In this document: one piece after another, positions 1 through 9,144 of the stretch | Layout: the number at the start of each line of letters is the position of its first letter | How positions within the stretch are numbered: the stretch's first letter is position 1 | From: Microbaculum marinisediminis | GTDB taxonomy: Bacteria > Pseudomonadota > Alphaproteobacteria > Rhizobiales > Tepidamorphaceae | Assembly (NCBI RefSeq): GCF_025397915.1 | Contig: NZ_JALIDZ010000009.1 | Span: 1 to 64,000, forward strand | Direction: 5' to 3' | DNA length: 64,000 nucleotides | Made by a program: the position numbers and the translations under genes | Notes under the pieces: model-generated | What the model saw: only the letters and a program-made list of their open reading frames with translations | Database searches by the model: none | What the model was told of the DNA's origin: nothing

Positions 1-392
1 CTTCAGGGGAATAGCGCTTTCTCGGCATTCTCAGCTCCAGTTTTGGAGCCGAACTCTAACTTAGACCAATGGCCACTTTCCGGGGAGCAGACCAGCTGGC
101 ACGAGGCCCCGCGCCGGGAAATCTATTCTCGGATGCCAAAGCCACACTGGGTGAAGCGGTAGCCCGCTTGCTTGTTGCCGGTCTTTGGAACTCTCCGCAA
201 CGCGGACAAAACGCAGGGCCTAGCGCTACTAGTTGGCCGCGTATCTGAGGGAGCTTCATAGCCAACGAAAACTCAATGCGGCAGATATCTGCAGAGCTTT
301 GAAAGCTGGTAGACAAGTCCCGCTCTTGCGAACCGCCGTCGCACGGCATCCGAGACAGAACGCCCTTTTTACGGACACTATGCGGACACAAT
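1..392. other. No convincing gene
   Basis: I see no supportable coding region. Open frames here have no recognisable domain, no ribosome binding site and atypical composition. A small inverted repeat (CTCCA-GTTT-TGGAG) lies near position 36. The segment sits downstream of the tRNA on the minus strand and may be gene-free or degraded sequence. Confidence 0.5.
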
Positions 393-424
393 AAAAAAGG
401 CTCAACCCGCATATGGGTTAAGCC
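393..424 (-). terminator. Rho-independent terminator of the tRNA-fMet gene
   Basis: On the minus strand a 10-bp stem (GGCTTAACCC / GGGTTGAGCC, one G:U pair) with a 6-nt loop is followed directly by six Ts. It begins 12 nt after the tRNA 3' end, so it would end the monocistronic tRNA transcript. Confidence 0.85.
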
Positions 425-433
425 CTTGATAAG

Positions 434-512
<79 letters not shown>

Positions 513-577
513 ACAGGGACGAGCCGGACGTTTGACCGGATCGTTGTCTGAGAACGACCGCGACCGGCCGTGGCGCT

Positions 578-606
578 TATGTAGCAATCCCATCGGCGAA
601 TTGCAA
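578..606 (-). promoter_or_regulatory. Probable sigma70 promoter of tRNA-fMet
   Basis: Minus-strand -35 TTGCAA (601-606), a 17-bp spacer and -10 TACATA (578-583) lie about 66 bp upstream of the tRNA 5' end. Spacing is ideal and no other gene start lies between, so this is the best promoter for the tRNA. Inferred from sequence only. Confidence 0.55.
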
Positions 607-770
607 ACCCCCGTGACACTTTGATCAAACCGGGGGTGGATAAATCGCGAAAGCCTCGATTTGCCGCGGTTTTCCCGACACAATCACGTCATAGAATGCA
701 TCGATACGACTGGCGCCCTGCGAAAATAATTGGGGGAGACAAAGACCTTGCGGGTGTTGGAACTCTACAC

Positions 771-1757
771 ATGCGCTGGCGACCCGTGGCCTCGATCGAG
801 CGCCGATGCGGTGTCGGTCGCCTCGAGACAACCACGGCGGGCCGGGCGTTGAAGGCCAAAGTCGACGTCGCGCGCGCGGTCGGCAAGGACGTCCGCAGCG
901 TCATGGACGAGTTGCTCAAGGATGCCGTCGCCCGGCTGTCCTCCAGGAAGGGCAACATCCATGAGGCGGTGCACGACGCCCGCAAGAACCTCAAGGCGTT
1001 CCGCAGCTACCTGCGCCTCCTGCGTTCGCTCATCGGCGAGGATTACCGCGCCTTGAACGTCCAGGCCCGCGATGCGGCCCGCACCCTGTCCGGCGCGCGC
1101 GACAGCGTGGCGCTGCACGACGCCATCGACCAGGTGGAAGCGTACTTCGCTCATCGGCGCAAACGGCCGAATATCGCGGTTCTCCGCAAGGCCGCCGATG
1201 CGGAACGGCGCCAAGCCGCCAGCGACGCCGTCATCCGCGCGGCGTCGCGCGACGTCGCCAAATTGCTCGGGCCGTGCCGCGAGACAGTCCGCGCCTGGAC
1301 GTTGCCCGACGACGCCGATCCCTATGTCGACGGACTGACCACGACATACAAGACCGCGCGCCGACGGCTGCAGCTTGGTCTCGACACCCGCCTGCCCGTC
1401 GATCTGCACGAGGCGCGCAAGCGGGTCATCCACTGGCGATACCAGATGGATCTGTTCTCCAGCCTGTGGCCGCGCGTCCTGAAAGCGACGGTGCGCGAGC
1501 TGCAGGACCTGCGCGAGGATCTCGGCCAGCACAACGACCTGGTTCTATTGGAATCGCGCATCCGCGCCGCGGAGGGCGGTTTCGAAGGCCTGGAGACCCC
1601 GGAGCCGTTCCTGGACTCGATCACAGTCCTGCGCGCCCGCCGGGTCCATCGGGCCTGCTATCGTCGGGCCCTGCTCTTTTGCGATCCCCCCTCGCTCGTC
1701 TCGGACCATCTGACAACGTGGTGGACGGCCGCGCGGACCCGCAGGGACGCGCCGTGA
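771..1757 (+). CDS. CHAD domain-containing protein
   Basis: This protein carries a CHAD domain (conserved histidine alpha-helical domain), a helical fold that binds inorganic polyphosphate. The two CHAD halves are seen: one near HDARKNLKAFRSYLRLLR with conserved His and basic residues, the other near LHEARKRVIHWRYQMDL. No CYTH triphosphatase domain is attached, so this is a stand-alone CHAD protein, probably cytoplasmic and polyphosphate-associated rather than an enzyme. The start is uncertain. The frame is open from 621, but ATG 771 avoids an N-terminus with no homology character. No strong ribosome binding site precedes either. It is not obviously in an operon with the next gene, 96 bp downstream. 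Confidence 0.75.
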   Translation: MRWRPVASIERRCGVGRLETTTAGRALKAKVDVARAVGKDVRSVMDELLKDAVARLSSRKGNIHEAVHDARKNLKAFRSYLRLLRSLIGEDYRALNVQARDAARTLSGARDSVALHDAIDQVEAYFAHRRKRPNIAVLRKAADAERRQAASDAVIRAASRDVAKLLGPCRETVRAWTLPDDADPYVDGLTTTYKTARRRLQLGLDTRLPVDLHEARKRVIHWRYQMDLFSSLWPRVLKATVRELQDLREDLGQHNDLVLLESRIRAAEGGFEGLETPEPFLDSITVLRARRVHRACYRRALLFCDPPSLVSDHLTTWWTAARTRRDAP

Positions 1758-1853
1758 CGGCGCCGCGCGGGTTCAACCGCCCATCGGGACCAGGAGCTAT
1801 CGTTACGGCAGATTCGTCGCTACGCTCGTGTGCCGCGTGCGAAAGGACCGCCG

Positions 1854-2699
1854 ATGATCGACCGTATCCCGCCTGCCCTCGTCCCGGGGGCCCGCGTTCT
1901 CCTGCTTGCCCTGGCGTGCCTTGGCCTTTCGTCCGGGGCCCGCGCCGATTCTTCACTCACCTGGGACTGGATCCTGAGCGGTCGCCTGCCGTCGCCGCCG
2001 CCAGCGGTCGACTATCTCGATACCGACGCGTTCGACACGCCGGCGGATTTCGTCGCCGCGGCGAAGGCAAACGGGACGACGACGATCTGCTACATCTCCG
2101 CGGGCACGCTTGAAAACTGGCGGCCGGATCGCGGGGCGTTCCGGAAGCTCGATCGCCAGCAGCGCCGCAGGGGCAATCCCCCCATCATCGGCAGGAAGTA
2201 CCCAGACTGGCCGGGCGAGCGCTGGCTGAATTTCGCCCGCCACAAGGTGTTCCTGCCGCTGATGGTCAAGCGCATGAAGCGCTGCCGGTCCAAGGGCTTC
2301 GACATGATCGAGTTCGACAATCTCGACGGCTATGCCAACCGTACCGGGTTCAAGATCCGCAAGCGTCATGCGGTCCGCTATGCGCGCGCCCTTGCCCGCA
2401 AGGCCAAGCGTGTCGGCCTCGTACCGATCCAAAAGAACGCAACCGAACTTGCCAGCAGGCTACAGCGCCATTTCGGCGCCCTGCTTCTGGAAGATTGCGC
2501 GCTGTATGATTTCTGCGGCGACGCGGCCGTCTATCGCGCCGCCGGCAAGCCGGTCTTCGACGCCGAATACCCCGAAGCCTGGTCGGACGAGGGAATGCCG
2601 TTCGACCTGGACGCGGTCTGCGCCACGACGGACGCGGCCGACATCTCGCTGATCGTCAAGTCCCTCGATCTCAACAAGAGCGTCCAACGATGCCCCTAG
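1854..2699 (+). CDS. Secreted GH114-like (endo-alpha-1,4-polygalactosaminidase family) protein
   Basis: The product is about 281 aa and has an N-terminal signal peptide (hydrophobic VLLLALACLGLSSGARA, cleavage after ARA), so it is exported. The mature part resembles the GH114 TIM barrel. It has an early WDWILSG tract, TTTICYISAGTLENWR, the conserved acidic patch FDMIEFDNLDGY that holds the family's catalytic aspartates, and a late ALLLEDCALYDFC strand. GH114 enzymes cleave galactosaminogalactan-type polysaccharides; the real substrate here is unknown. The start ATG 1854 is chosen because AAAGGA lies 6 nt upstream and it gives a clean signal peptide; the frame is open from 1830. Confidence 0.8.
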   Translation: MIDRIPPALVPGARVLLLALACLGLSSGARADSSLTWDWILSGRLPSPPPAVDYLDTDAFDTPADFVAAAKANGTTTICYISAGTLENWRPDRGAFRKLDRQQRRRGNPPIIGRKYPDWPGERWLNFARHKVFLPLMVKRMKRCRSKGFDMIEFDNLDGYANRTGFKIRKRHAVRYARALARKAKRVGLVPIQKNATELASRLQRHFGALLLEDCALYDFCGDAAVYRAAGKPVFDAEYPEAWSDEGMPFDLDAVCATTDAADISLIVKSLDLNKSVQRCP

Positions 2700-2739
2700 G
2701 CGCCGCGAGCCTCGGCCGTGCGCCCTGGAACGGTGGGTC

Positions 2740-3171
2740 CTAGAGCCGTCCCATCTCGAATTCCTCGCAGGACATGCCGAGCATCGACAGGCCCTCTTCG
2801 AGGTGGTCCGGCAGCAGCGGCATGCCGAGCAGGTAGGACGCGGTCCGGTTGTTGTGGGCGCCGGCGGCCTCGTCGCGCAATTCGGCCCAATCGGCCACCG
2901 TGTAGTCGCCGCGCCCGAGCCAGGCGAGCGTGACCAGATCGACCTGCTCGTCGACGTCGAGCGCGTCGATCGTCTGCGTGATCTCCTGGACGCTCGGGTC
3001 GTCGCCGTGGTCCTCGAGCACCGAGATCATGTGGTCGTCGGCGGCATTAGATCCCGGATCGGGTTCGCTGACCTGATCCTTCGCGTCGAACTCGCGCGCC
3101 TTCACGATCAGGAAACAGACGGTTTCCGCCGAGATCGACAGTTCTGGCATCGAAGCTGGATCAGGGGCCAT
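2740..3171 (-). CDS. DUF3775 domain-containing protein
   Basis: A 143-aa protein of the DUF3775 family, function unknown and common in alphaproteobacteria. The recognisable features are an N-terminal helix ISAETVCFLIVKAREF, an acidic linker, and the conserved C-terminal region DEQVDLVTLAWLGRGD, then HNNRTASYLLGMPLL and LEEGLSMLG. ATG 3171 has CGGAG about 9 nt upstream; the frame continues open to 3504 without family similarity. Soluble, with no signal peptide. Convergent with the preceding gene. Confidence 0.8.
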   Translation of the reverse strand: MAPDPASMPELSISAETVCFLIVKAREFDAKDQVSEPDPGSNAADDHMISVLEDHGDDPSVQEITQTIDALDVDEQVDLVTLAWLGRGDYTVADWAELRDEAAGAHNNRTASYLLGMPLLPDHLEEGLSMLGMSCEEFEMGRL

Positions 3172-3567
3172 GGCGGGCACTCCGGATTGGGGGTGGTCGT
3201 TATCGCCGACCGCCAGGGTTCGATACACCAATCCATGCCAGCCGCCTTGCGGGAGGTCAATCGAGGCGATGCCTTCAAGTGCGACTTGAGGACGGACTAC
3301 CTGATCGCTCCGCGACACCGGTCCGGCGTCGATGAGGGGCGACTTGCCGCGGCGCGCATCAAGTGCGAAGGACCAGGCCCCCTTCCGGCGCCGGCCGTTA
3401 TCCATGAAGCCGCAGATTCGACCAGATGGTGAAAAAACGCCACCCTGACGGCCTCCGGCCACCGATGAACGGCGGAAATGGCTCTTAGTTTCGCGCCTGC
3501 ACACTCAGATCGCGAATGACAACAATGGGGCCGCATTTTATTTAATATTGATATTGTGAATACCTAA
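3172..3567. other. Intergenic region between divergent genes
   Basis: About 400 bases between the DUF3775 gene (minus) and the protoglobin gene (plus). No gene is supportable. The last 40 bases before 3568 are strikingly AT-rich (around TTTAATATTGATATTGTGAA) in an otherwise GC-rich window and probably hold the protoglobin promoter. No perfect FNR box (TTGAT-N4-ATCAA) is present. Confidence 0.5.
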
Positions 3568-4107
3568 ATGCCGCCCAAGAGAATATTAATAATACCAATG
3601 CACGATCCAGCCCAGCAAGACAAACAAGACGTCCTGGGGGAATGGATGGAGTCTTCTACCGGCATCGCGTTTCTCGATTTCACCGAAAAAGACCGCAAGT
3701 GGCTGCATGAAGCGTATGACGTCGTTGGACCGCGGCTCGATACCATCCTCGACGAATTTTACAGCGCCCTCGACAAAATCGGCTCCGGACCGGAAGCCTA
3801 TGGCGTGCGGCGCGAAGACCTGAAGAAGCGGCAGAAAGGCCACTGGCACCAGATGTTCCAGGGCAATTTCGACGAGTGCTACGAGAACACGGCGCGCCGG
3901 ATTGCCATCCGGCACCTGGAAATCGGCCTGCCGCAAGACCTCTACGTCCTGTCCTATCTGAAGATCCTGTCGCTCCTGAGCGGCGCGATCTGCGGTATCC
4001 CGGGCGAAGATCGGGCGCATTCGGCCGAGATGGTCGAGGCGGTAACGAAAGCGATCGCCATCGACATGATGCATGCGATGGCGCCCTACAGCGCCGAGGT
4101 CCTGTAG
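3568..4107 (+). CDS. Single-domain protoglobin (globin-coupled-sensor-like haem protein)
   Basis: A 179-aa globin of the protoglobin/globin-coupled sensor family without an attached output domain. The pre-A helix region, an early LDFTEKDRKWL segment, the distal WHQMFQGNFDECY region and the proximal-histidine helix (RRIAIRHLEIGLP, His as expected haem ligand) are all visible. Such proteins bind O2, NO or CO reversibly. There is no kinase, methyl-accepting or diguanylate cyclase domain, so any signalling partner would be separate. The start is uncertain: ATG 3568 and ATG 3598 are in frame and neither has a good ribosome binding site. It is convergent with the GMC gene, with only 4 bases between the two stops. 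Confidence 0.85.
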   Translation: MPPKRILIIPMHDPAQQDKQDVLGEWMESSTGIAFLDFTEKDRKWLHEAYDVVGPRLDTILDEFYSALDKIGSGPEAYGVRREDLKKRQKGHWHQMFQGNFDECYENTARRIAIRHLEIGLPQDLYVLSYLKILSLLSGAICGIPGEDRAHSAEMVEAVTKAIAIDMMHAMAPYSAEVL

Positions 4108-4111
4108 TGCC

Positions 4112-5746
4112 TTAGCCCTTCGAGTCCCGGGCGATCATCTCTGCGCCCTTCTCGGCGATCATCATCGTCGGCGAATTGGTATTGCCCGATGTGATACGGG
4201 GCATCGCCGAAGCGTCGATAACGCGCAGGCCCGCGACGCCGCGCACCCGCAGGCGCTCGTCGAGAACCGCCATCGGGTCGGTGTCGACACCCATCTTGGC
4301 GGTGCCGACCGGATGGAAGATCGTGGTGCCGAGATCGCCGGCGGCGGTGACCAGATCCTCGTCGGCCTCGACATGGGCGCCGGGCTTGTATTCCTCCGGG
4401 CTATATGGCCGCAGCGCCGGCTGCGCGACGATCCTGCGGGCCATGCGCAATCCGTCGACGGCGACACGCCGGTCCTCGTCGGTCGACAGATAGTTCGGCC
4501 GGATGTCGGGGGCGGCACCCTCCCCGCCCCGCTTCAGATGGACGCTGCCGCGGCTCGACGGGCGCAGGTTGCAGACGCTCGCGGTGAAGGCGGGGAACGG
4601 GTGCAATCCCTCGCCCCAGGCATCCAGCGACAGCGGCTGGAAGTGGAACTCGATATTGGCGGTGGCGTAGTCGGGCGACGATCTGGTGAAGGCGCCCATC
4701 TGCGAGGGTGCCATCGTCAGCGGCCCCTTGCGGCGCAGAGCGTAGTCGAGCGCCATCAGCCCGCGCCGGACCGGATTGGCGTAGATGTCGTTCAGGGTCT
4801 CGATGCCACGCACCTTGTAGATCGGCCGGATCTGAAGGTGATCCTGCAGGTTCTCGCCCACCCCGGGCAGATGGTGGACCGGCGCGATGCCCTGCGCCTT
4901 CAGCCGATCGCCATCGCCTATACCCGAAGACTCCAGGATCACCGGCGAGGCGACCGCGCCCGCCGACAGGATCACCTCCCCGTCGGCGCGGGCGACCAGG
5001 CGCCTGCCGTCCTTCACGAACGTGACCCCGACCGCCGTCCTGCCCCCGAACAGCACGCGGTCGACCGTCACCCCCGTTTCCAGCCGCAGGTTCTGGCGCT
5101 TGAGGACCGGCTTGAGAAAGCCGCGGGCCGCGCTCCAGCGCCGGCCCGTCTTCTGGTTCACATGGAAATAGGCGCAGCCCTCGTTGTCACCCGAATTGAA
5201 GTCGTCGACCTTTGCGATCCCAGCCTGTTCCGCCGCGTCCCGGATCCGGTCCAGGATTTCCCAGTGCACCCGCGGATGCTCGACACGCCATTCGCCGCCG
5301 GACCGATGCATGCCGTTGGGCGGATCGACATGGTCCTCGTGCTTCAGGAAATAGGGAAGCACATCGTCCCAGCCCCAGCCGGTCAGCCCCAGCTGGCGCC
5401 AGCCGTCGTAGTCAGCCGACTGTCCACGCATATAGATCATCGCGTTGATCGCCGAACAGCCGCCGATCACCTTGCCGCGCGGATAGGCCAGCGAGCGGGC
5501 GTTGAGGCCGGGCTCCTCGGCGGTCCGGAACATCCAGTCGGAGCGCGGATTGCCGATGGCGAACAGGTAGCCGACGGGGATATGGAACCAGATCCAGTTG
5601 TCGAGTCCGCCGCCCTCGAGCACCAGAACGCGGTTGCGCGGATCGGCGGACAGGCGATTGGCCAGCACGCAGCCGGCGGACCCGGCACCGACGATGATGT
5701 AATCGAAGGTGCCGATGGACGACGCACTCGATGGGTCAACGGGCAA
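4112..5746 (-). CDS. GMC-family FAD-dependent oxidoreductase (choline-dehydrogenase-like)
   Basis: A 544-aa glucose-methanol-choline oxidoreductase that would oxidise an alcohol group and reduce FAD. Seen in order: the FAD dinucleotide-binding motif [13 protein letters not shown] at the N-terminus, GMC signature 1 ([14 protein letters not shown]), signature 2 ([15 protein letters not shown]), and the C-terminal active-site region with HPVGTAKMG and [15 protein letters not shown]. The substrate cannot be predicted; many annotated choline dehydrogenases of this type use other alcohols. I place the start at TTG 5746, preceded by AAGGAG at 9-nt spacing. The frame extends open to 5869 but without homology. 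Length is normal for the family. Confidence 0.88.
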   Translation of the reverse strand: MPVDPSSASSIGTFDYIIVGAGSAGCVLANRLSADPRNRVLVLEGGGLDNWIWFHIPVGYLFAIGNPRSDWMFRTAEEPGLNARSLAYPRGKVIGGCSAINAMIYMRGQSADYDGWRQLGLTGWGWDDVLPYFLKHEDHVDPPNGMHRSGGEWRVEHPRVHWEILDRIRDAAEQAGIAKVDDFNSGDNEGCAYFHVNQKTGRRWSAARGFLKPVLKRQNLRLETGVTVDRVLFGGRTAVGVTFVKDGRRLVARADGEVILSAGAVASPVILESSGIGDGDRLKAQGIAPVHHLPGVGENLQDHLQIRPIYKVRGIETLNDIYANPVRRGLMALDYALRRKGPLTMAPSQMGAFTRSSPDYATANIEFHFQPLSLDAWGEGLHPFPAFTASVCNLRPSSRGSVHLKRGGEGAAPDIRPNYLSTDEDRRVAVDGLRMARRIVAQPALRPYSPEEYKPGAHVEADEDLVTAAGDLGTTIFHPVGTAKMGVDTDPMAVLDERLRVRGVAGLRVIDASAMPRITSGNTNSPTMMIAEKGAEMIARDSKG

Positions 5747-5905
5747 TTCGGGAGTCTCCTTGCTGTACTCCGGAAACCGGCGACTGCTGTTCCTCCCGAC
5801 TATATTGCCCGAAATCGCCCTGTGAAGCGTTGTCGCGGGCCGGCGGGGTCGGGTAAAGGTGCGTTGCACTTCACTCCCGTGTCAGAAAATCCGGACGGAT
5901 GCTGC

Positions 5906-6847
5906 ATGCCATTGCCGAAATCCTTCGAGGGGCGCCTCGCCGTCCCCGCCATCGCCGCGCCGATGTTTCTGGTTTCCGGCCCCGACCTCGTGGTCGAGAC
6001 CTGCCGGGCAGGGATCGTCGGAACCTTTCCGGCGCTCAACCAGCGCACCAGCGAAGGTTACGCGGACTGGCTCAGAGTGATCGAGGAGCGGCTGGCAACG
6101 GCGGATTGCGGCGACCGGCCGGGCCCGGCCCCCTACGGCGTGAACCTGATCGTCCACCGATCGAACACGCGGGTGGAAGCGGATCTGAAGATCACCGTCG
6201 AGCACAAGGTGCCGCTGGTGATCACCTCGCTCGGGGCGGTACGCGACGTGGTCGACGCGGTCCACGCGTATGGCGGTCTCGTGTTCCACGACGTCATCAA
6301 TCTGCGCCACGCCGAGAAGGCGGCGGAGGCCGGCGTCGACGGTATCATCGCGGTGTGCGCGGGGGCCGGCGGCCACGCGGGGACGATGAGCCCCTTCGCC
6401 CTGGTGCCGGAGATCAAGCGCATGTTCGACGGCACGGTGATCCTGTCCGGCGCCCTGTCGACAGGCGCCCATGTCGCCGCCGCGCGCATGATCGGCGCGG
6501 ACATGGGCTATTTCGGCACGCGCTTCATCGCGACGAAGGAGAGCATGGCGCCCGAGGTCTACCAGCAGATGCTGCTGGACGCCCGCGCCGCCGACATCGT
6601 CTACACGCCGTCGATCAGCGGTGTGAACGCCAACTTCCTGCGCCCGAGCATAGAGGCGGCCGGGCTCGATCCCGACAACCTGCCGCCGCCCGGCGAAATC
6701 GAGGTCGGCCAGCACGAGTTCCGGGCCTGGAAGAACATCTGGTCGGCCGGCCAGGGCGTGGGGCTGATCCACGACATTCCCTCGGCCGCCGATCTGTGCG
6801 CACAGCTTGCCAGCGACTACCGGGAGGCAATGGGCCGGACCGGCTAG
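5906..6847 (+). CDS. Nitronate monooxygenase-like FMN-dependent TIM-barrel enzyme
   Basis: A 313-aa protein of the nitronate monooxygenase/2-nitropropane dioxygenase family, FMN-containing TIM barrels that oxidise alkyl nitronates or act on related compounds. It has the N-terminal APMF start, GVNLIVHRSN, the FHDVIN strand, the conserved VCAGAGGHAGTMSP loop with the family's active-site His, and the phosphate-binding GADMGYFGTRF region. The start ATG 5906 is the first Met of the domain. An open frame runs back to 4073 but only as the antisense shadow of the GMC gene. Divergent from the GMC gene with about 160 bp between. Confidence 0.85.
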   Translation: MPLPKSFEGRLAVPAIAAPMFLVSGPDLVVETCRAGIVGTFPALNQRTSEGYADWLRVIEERLATADCGDRPGPAPYGVNLIVHRSNTRVEADLKITVEHKVPLVITSLGAVRDVVDAVHAYGGLVFHDVINLRHAEKAAEAGVDGIIAVCAGAGGHAGTMSPFALVPEIKRMFDGTVILSGALSTGAHVAAARMIGADMGYFGTRFIATKESMAPEVYQQMLLDARAADIVYTPSISGVNANFLRPSIEAAGLDPDNLPPPGEIEVGQHEFRAWKNIWSAGQGVGLIHDIPSAADLCAQLASDYREAMGRTG

Positions 6848-6953
6848 CCGGACGCCCTGCCCCGGACCAGCAGTCCTTTCCCCCTTCGCAGCCCGGCGCC
6901 GGTTCCGGCTTTTGCGGGAAAGCGCGATAAAGGCGCGGACGTGCACCCCGCAC

Positions 6954-7769
6954 TCAGGGCTCGGGCCAGCTCACCACGCGCCGGTAGAGGTGCCAGGTAG
7001 CATGGCCGAGGACGGGAAGGACGATGATCAGGCCGAGCAAGGCCGGCAGGATTGCGAGAAAGGTCAGCACCCCGACGATCATGCCATAGGACAGCATCGG
7101 CAGCGGGTTGGCGCGAACCGCCTTCCAGCTGGTGACGATGGCTGTGACGAAGTCGGTGTCGCGATCGAGGAGCAGCGGATAGCCGACCACGGTCGTCGTG
7201 AACACGAGCACCGCGAAAACCGCCCCGATAGCGTTGCCGATCACGAGGAAGAGCAGACCGTGCGGCGTGGTCAGCGCCTCGGTGACGAGACTCACCAGAT
7301 CGAACCGGCGCAGGCCGAAGAAACCGAGATAGATCGCGGCGGCCACGTCGATCCAGATGAAGAACACGAACAGGTTGAGCATCGGCATCCAGCCGAGGCT
7401 GCGCCCCCCCGCCCCCGTGACGACACCGAAGACCCGGCCGAGCGATCGCGGCTCGCCCGTCTCCAGCCGACGACTGACCTCGTAGAGCGCGATCGCGGCG
7501 AAAGGGCCCAGAAGCGCAAAGCCTGCCGCCATAGGATAGGTCAGGTAGAACAGCCCGGCCCAACTGGTGAGCAGATAGATCACCATTCCGCCGACAGCGT
7601 AGAACGCACCGATGGCAATGCCGCAGGCGGGCGCCCGCTGCAGGTCGCGCAGTCCATCGCCGAGCGATGCCCCGACATCGGCAAGGGTTATTGTGTTGAT
7701 GGTCGGCACGGCCTTGCGTGCCGTCGCCACATCGCCCGCTTCCGCGGGCTCGGCTGCCACGTAAGCCAA
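6954..7769 (-). CDS. DUF2189 integral membrane protein
   Basis: A 271-aa polytopic inner-membrane protein of the DUF2189 family. After a polar N-terminus and an amphipathic segment (LGDGLRDLQRAPACGIAIG) there are about six hydrophobic helices. The family motif AAGFALLGPFAAIALYEVSRRLE and SWKAVRANPLPML are seen. Function is unknown; the family is often found near cytochrome oxidase genes, though not here. The start codon is TTG 7769, with AGGAGG about 10 nt upstream. Confidence 0.82.
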   Translation of the reverse strand: MAYVAAEPAEAGDVATARKAVPTINTITLADVGASLGDGLRDLQRAPACGIAIGAFYAVGGMVIYLLTSWAGLFYLTYPMAAGFALLGPFAAIALYEVSRRLETGEPRSLGRVFGVVTGAGGRSLGWMPMLNLFVFFIWIDVAAAIYLGFFGLRRFDLVSLVTEALTTPHGLLFLVIGNAIGAVFAVLVFTTTVVGYPLLLDRDTDFVTAIVTSWKAVRANPLPMLSYGMIVGVLTFLAILPALLGLIIVLPVLGHATWHLYRRVVSWPEP

Positions 7770-7982
7770 CCCCTCGTTCCCTCCTGTGGTTTCCTCCGGG
7801 TGCGGCGATCATTGCCGTCGCCAATCGTCACCCGAACGCTATTCTGCATCGGGATCCGCACGAGGCCAAGGTGCGCCCCGCTGTTTCCGTTTCGGGCCAA
7901 TTTGCAACACAACGCCGTGAAGCATTCCGATCGCCGCCAACGATCCTTGCTTTCGCCACACCCCGCTTATATGCAGCGCAAC

Positions 7983-8330
7983 ATGAATGGATTTTCCGGT
8001 CTTCTTCTCATGGGCCTCGCGCTACTGTTCGCAGCCCTCCCGGCACACGCCGGCGCCGCCGCCATCTCCCTGGCGACGGAAGCCGGAGGCGTGCCCGTCC
8101 TGCATCGGACGGGCGCGAAGCCGGCATCTGCGAAGAAGCACGCCAAGACCCGCTGCACGCGTGCCCTGACGGGCCTCGCCCCTGGTCCGTGCAGCATCGG
8201 GTTCGCGGTGCTGATCCCCGTACCGGAAGCCTGGACGTCAAAACCGTCGTTGCGCACCACCATGTCCCTGGGACGCTGGTGCAAGTCCTTCCGGCCGACG
8301 GGCCTTCTCGACCCACCCAGATTGGTCTGA
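7983..8330 (+). CDS. Small putative secreted protein, no family recognised
   Basis: About 115 aa. An N-terminal hydrophobic stretch (GLLLMGLALLFAALPAHAGA) looks like a signal peptide cleaved after AHA. The mature part is basic with two cysteine-containing segments and no domain I recognise. An in-frame ATG at 7971 is an alternative start. No good ribosome binding site is visible and the C-terminal third has no obvious structure, so it could be a chance frame. It lies just upstream of the L,D-transpeptidase. Confidence 0.35.
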   Translation: MNGFSGLLLMGLALLFAALPAHAGAAAISLATEAGGVPVLHRTGAKPASAKKHAKTRCTRALTGLAPGPCSIGFAVLIPVPEAWTSKPSLRTTMSLGRWCKSFRPTGLLDPPRLV

Positions 8331-8387
8331 TCCCCAAGCCCGCAACGCTCTCGTTGCAACTTCCATCCGATCAGACAGGAGTACATC

Positions 8388-9086
8388 ATGTTGACACGTC
8401 GCAGCCTGCTCAGGGCTGGCGGGGTCATGGCGGCAACGGGCCTTTCCGGCGGGCTTGCCGGCTGCATGACCCCTACCGCGGATTCCGCAGCTTCTCTCAG
8501 TCCCATCGCCCCGACGATGCCGCTCTACTATGCCGCGGTGAACGACGAACAGTTTCCGATCGAGGCCGTTCCGGCCAACGTCGTCCCGAAGCGCTACTGG
8601 CGCCAGCGGGTTCCCGATCCGACCGGTGAAGCACCGGGCACCATCGTCGTCGATCCGGACGCGTTCTATCTGCATTTCGTCGAGCCGAGCGGCACGGCGA
8701 TGCGCTACGGCATCGGCGTCGGCAAGGCGGGGTTCGAGTGGGCCGGCGAGGCCAAGGTCCAGTACAAGCGGCGCTGGCCGAAATGGACGCCCCCCGCCGA
8801 GATGATCGCGCGCGAGCCCGAGCTCGAGCAGTATTCCGCTGCGAACGGCAGCTATCCGCCCGGGCCGACGAATCCGCTGGGCGCCCGTGCGCTCTATCTG
8901 TTCCAGAACGGCGAGGACACGCTCTACCGGATCCACGGCTCGCCGGAAGCGTGGACCATCGGCAAGGCGGTCTCGTCGGGATGCATCCGGCTGCTCAACC
9001 AGGACATCATCGACCTCCACGACCGCGTGCCGAACGGCGCGCGCGTGGTCGTACGGACCTCGCAGACGCCGGGCGCGCTGGCATGA
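8388..9086 (+). CDS. L,D-transpeptidase (YkuD domain), Tat/lipoprotein signal
   Basis: A 232-aa periplasmic peptidoglycan L,D-transpeptidase (YkuD fold). The N-terminus has a twin-arginine start (LTRRSLLRAGG) and a lipobox-like LAGC, suggesting export through Tat and possibly lipid anchoring. The catalytic motif is intact, HGSPEAWTIG followed by SSGCIRLLNQD, with the Cys nucleophile near residue 203. ACAGGAG lies about 8 nt before ATG 8388. These enzymes make 3-3 cross-links or attach proteins to peptidoglycan. Convergent with the sulfur operon and separated from it by a bidirectional terminator. Confidence 0.92.
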   Translation: MLTRRSLLRAGGVMAATGLSGGLAGCMTPTADSAASLSPIAPTMPLYYAAVNDEQFPIEAVPANVVPKRYWRQRVPDPTGEAPGTIVVDPDAFYLHFVEPSGTAMRYGIGVGKAGFEWAGEAKVQYKRRWPKWTPPAEMIAREPELEQYSAANGSYPPGPTNPLGARALYLFQNGEDTLYRIHGSPEAWTIGKAVSSGCIRLLNQDIIDLHDRVPNGARVVVRTSQTPGALA

Positions 9087-9089
9087 AAA

Positions 9090-9117
9090 ACGGCCGGGGG
9101 GAACACCGCCCGGCCGT
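9090..9117 (-). terminator. Terminator at the end of the sHdr operon
   Basis: ACGGCCGGG ... CCCGGCCGT forms a GC-rich hairpin between the convergent transpeptidase and sulfur operons. Read on the minus strand it is followed by TTTTTC, which fits a Rho-independent terminator for the long minus-strand operon. It may also act on the plus strand, with a weaker tail. Confidence 0.75.
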
Positions 9118-9144
9118 CTCATTCGTTGGCAAAGCCGCGAGTGC

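Noticed and set aside
3530-3567. Possible FNR box before the protoglobin gene
   Set aside because: Only one half (TTGAT) fits; the matching ATCAA at 4-bp spacing is missing.
4073-6847. A single 924-codon frame ending with the nitronate-monooxygenase-like enzyme
   Set aside because: The first 600 codons only mirror the GMC gene on the other strand; the real gene begins at 5906, where family similarity starts.
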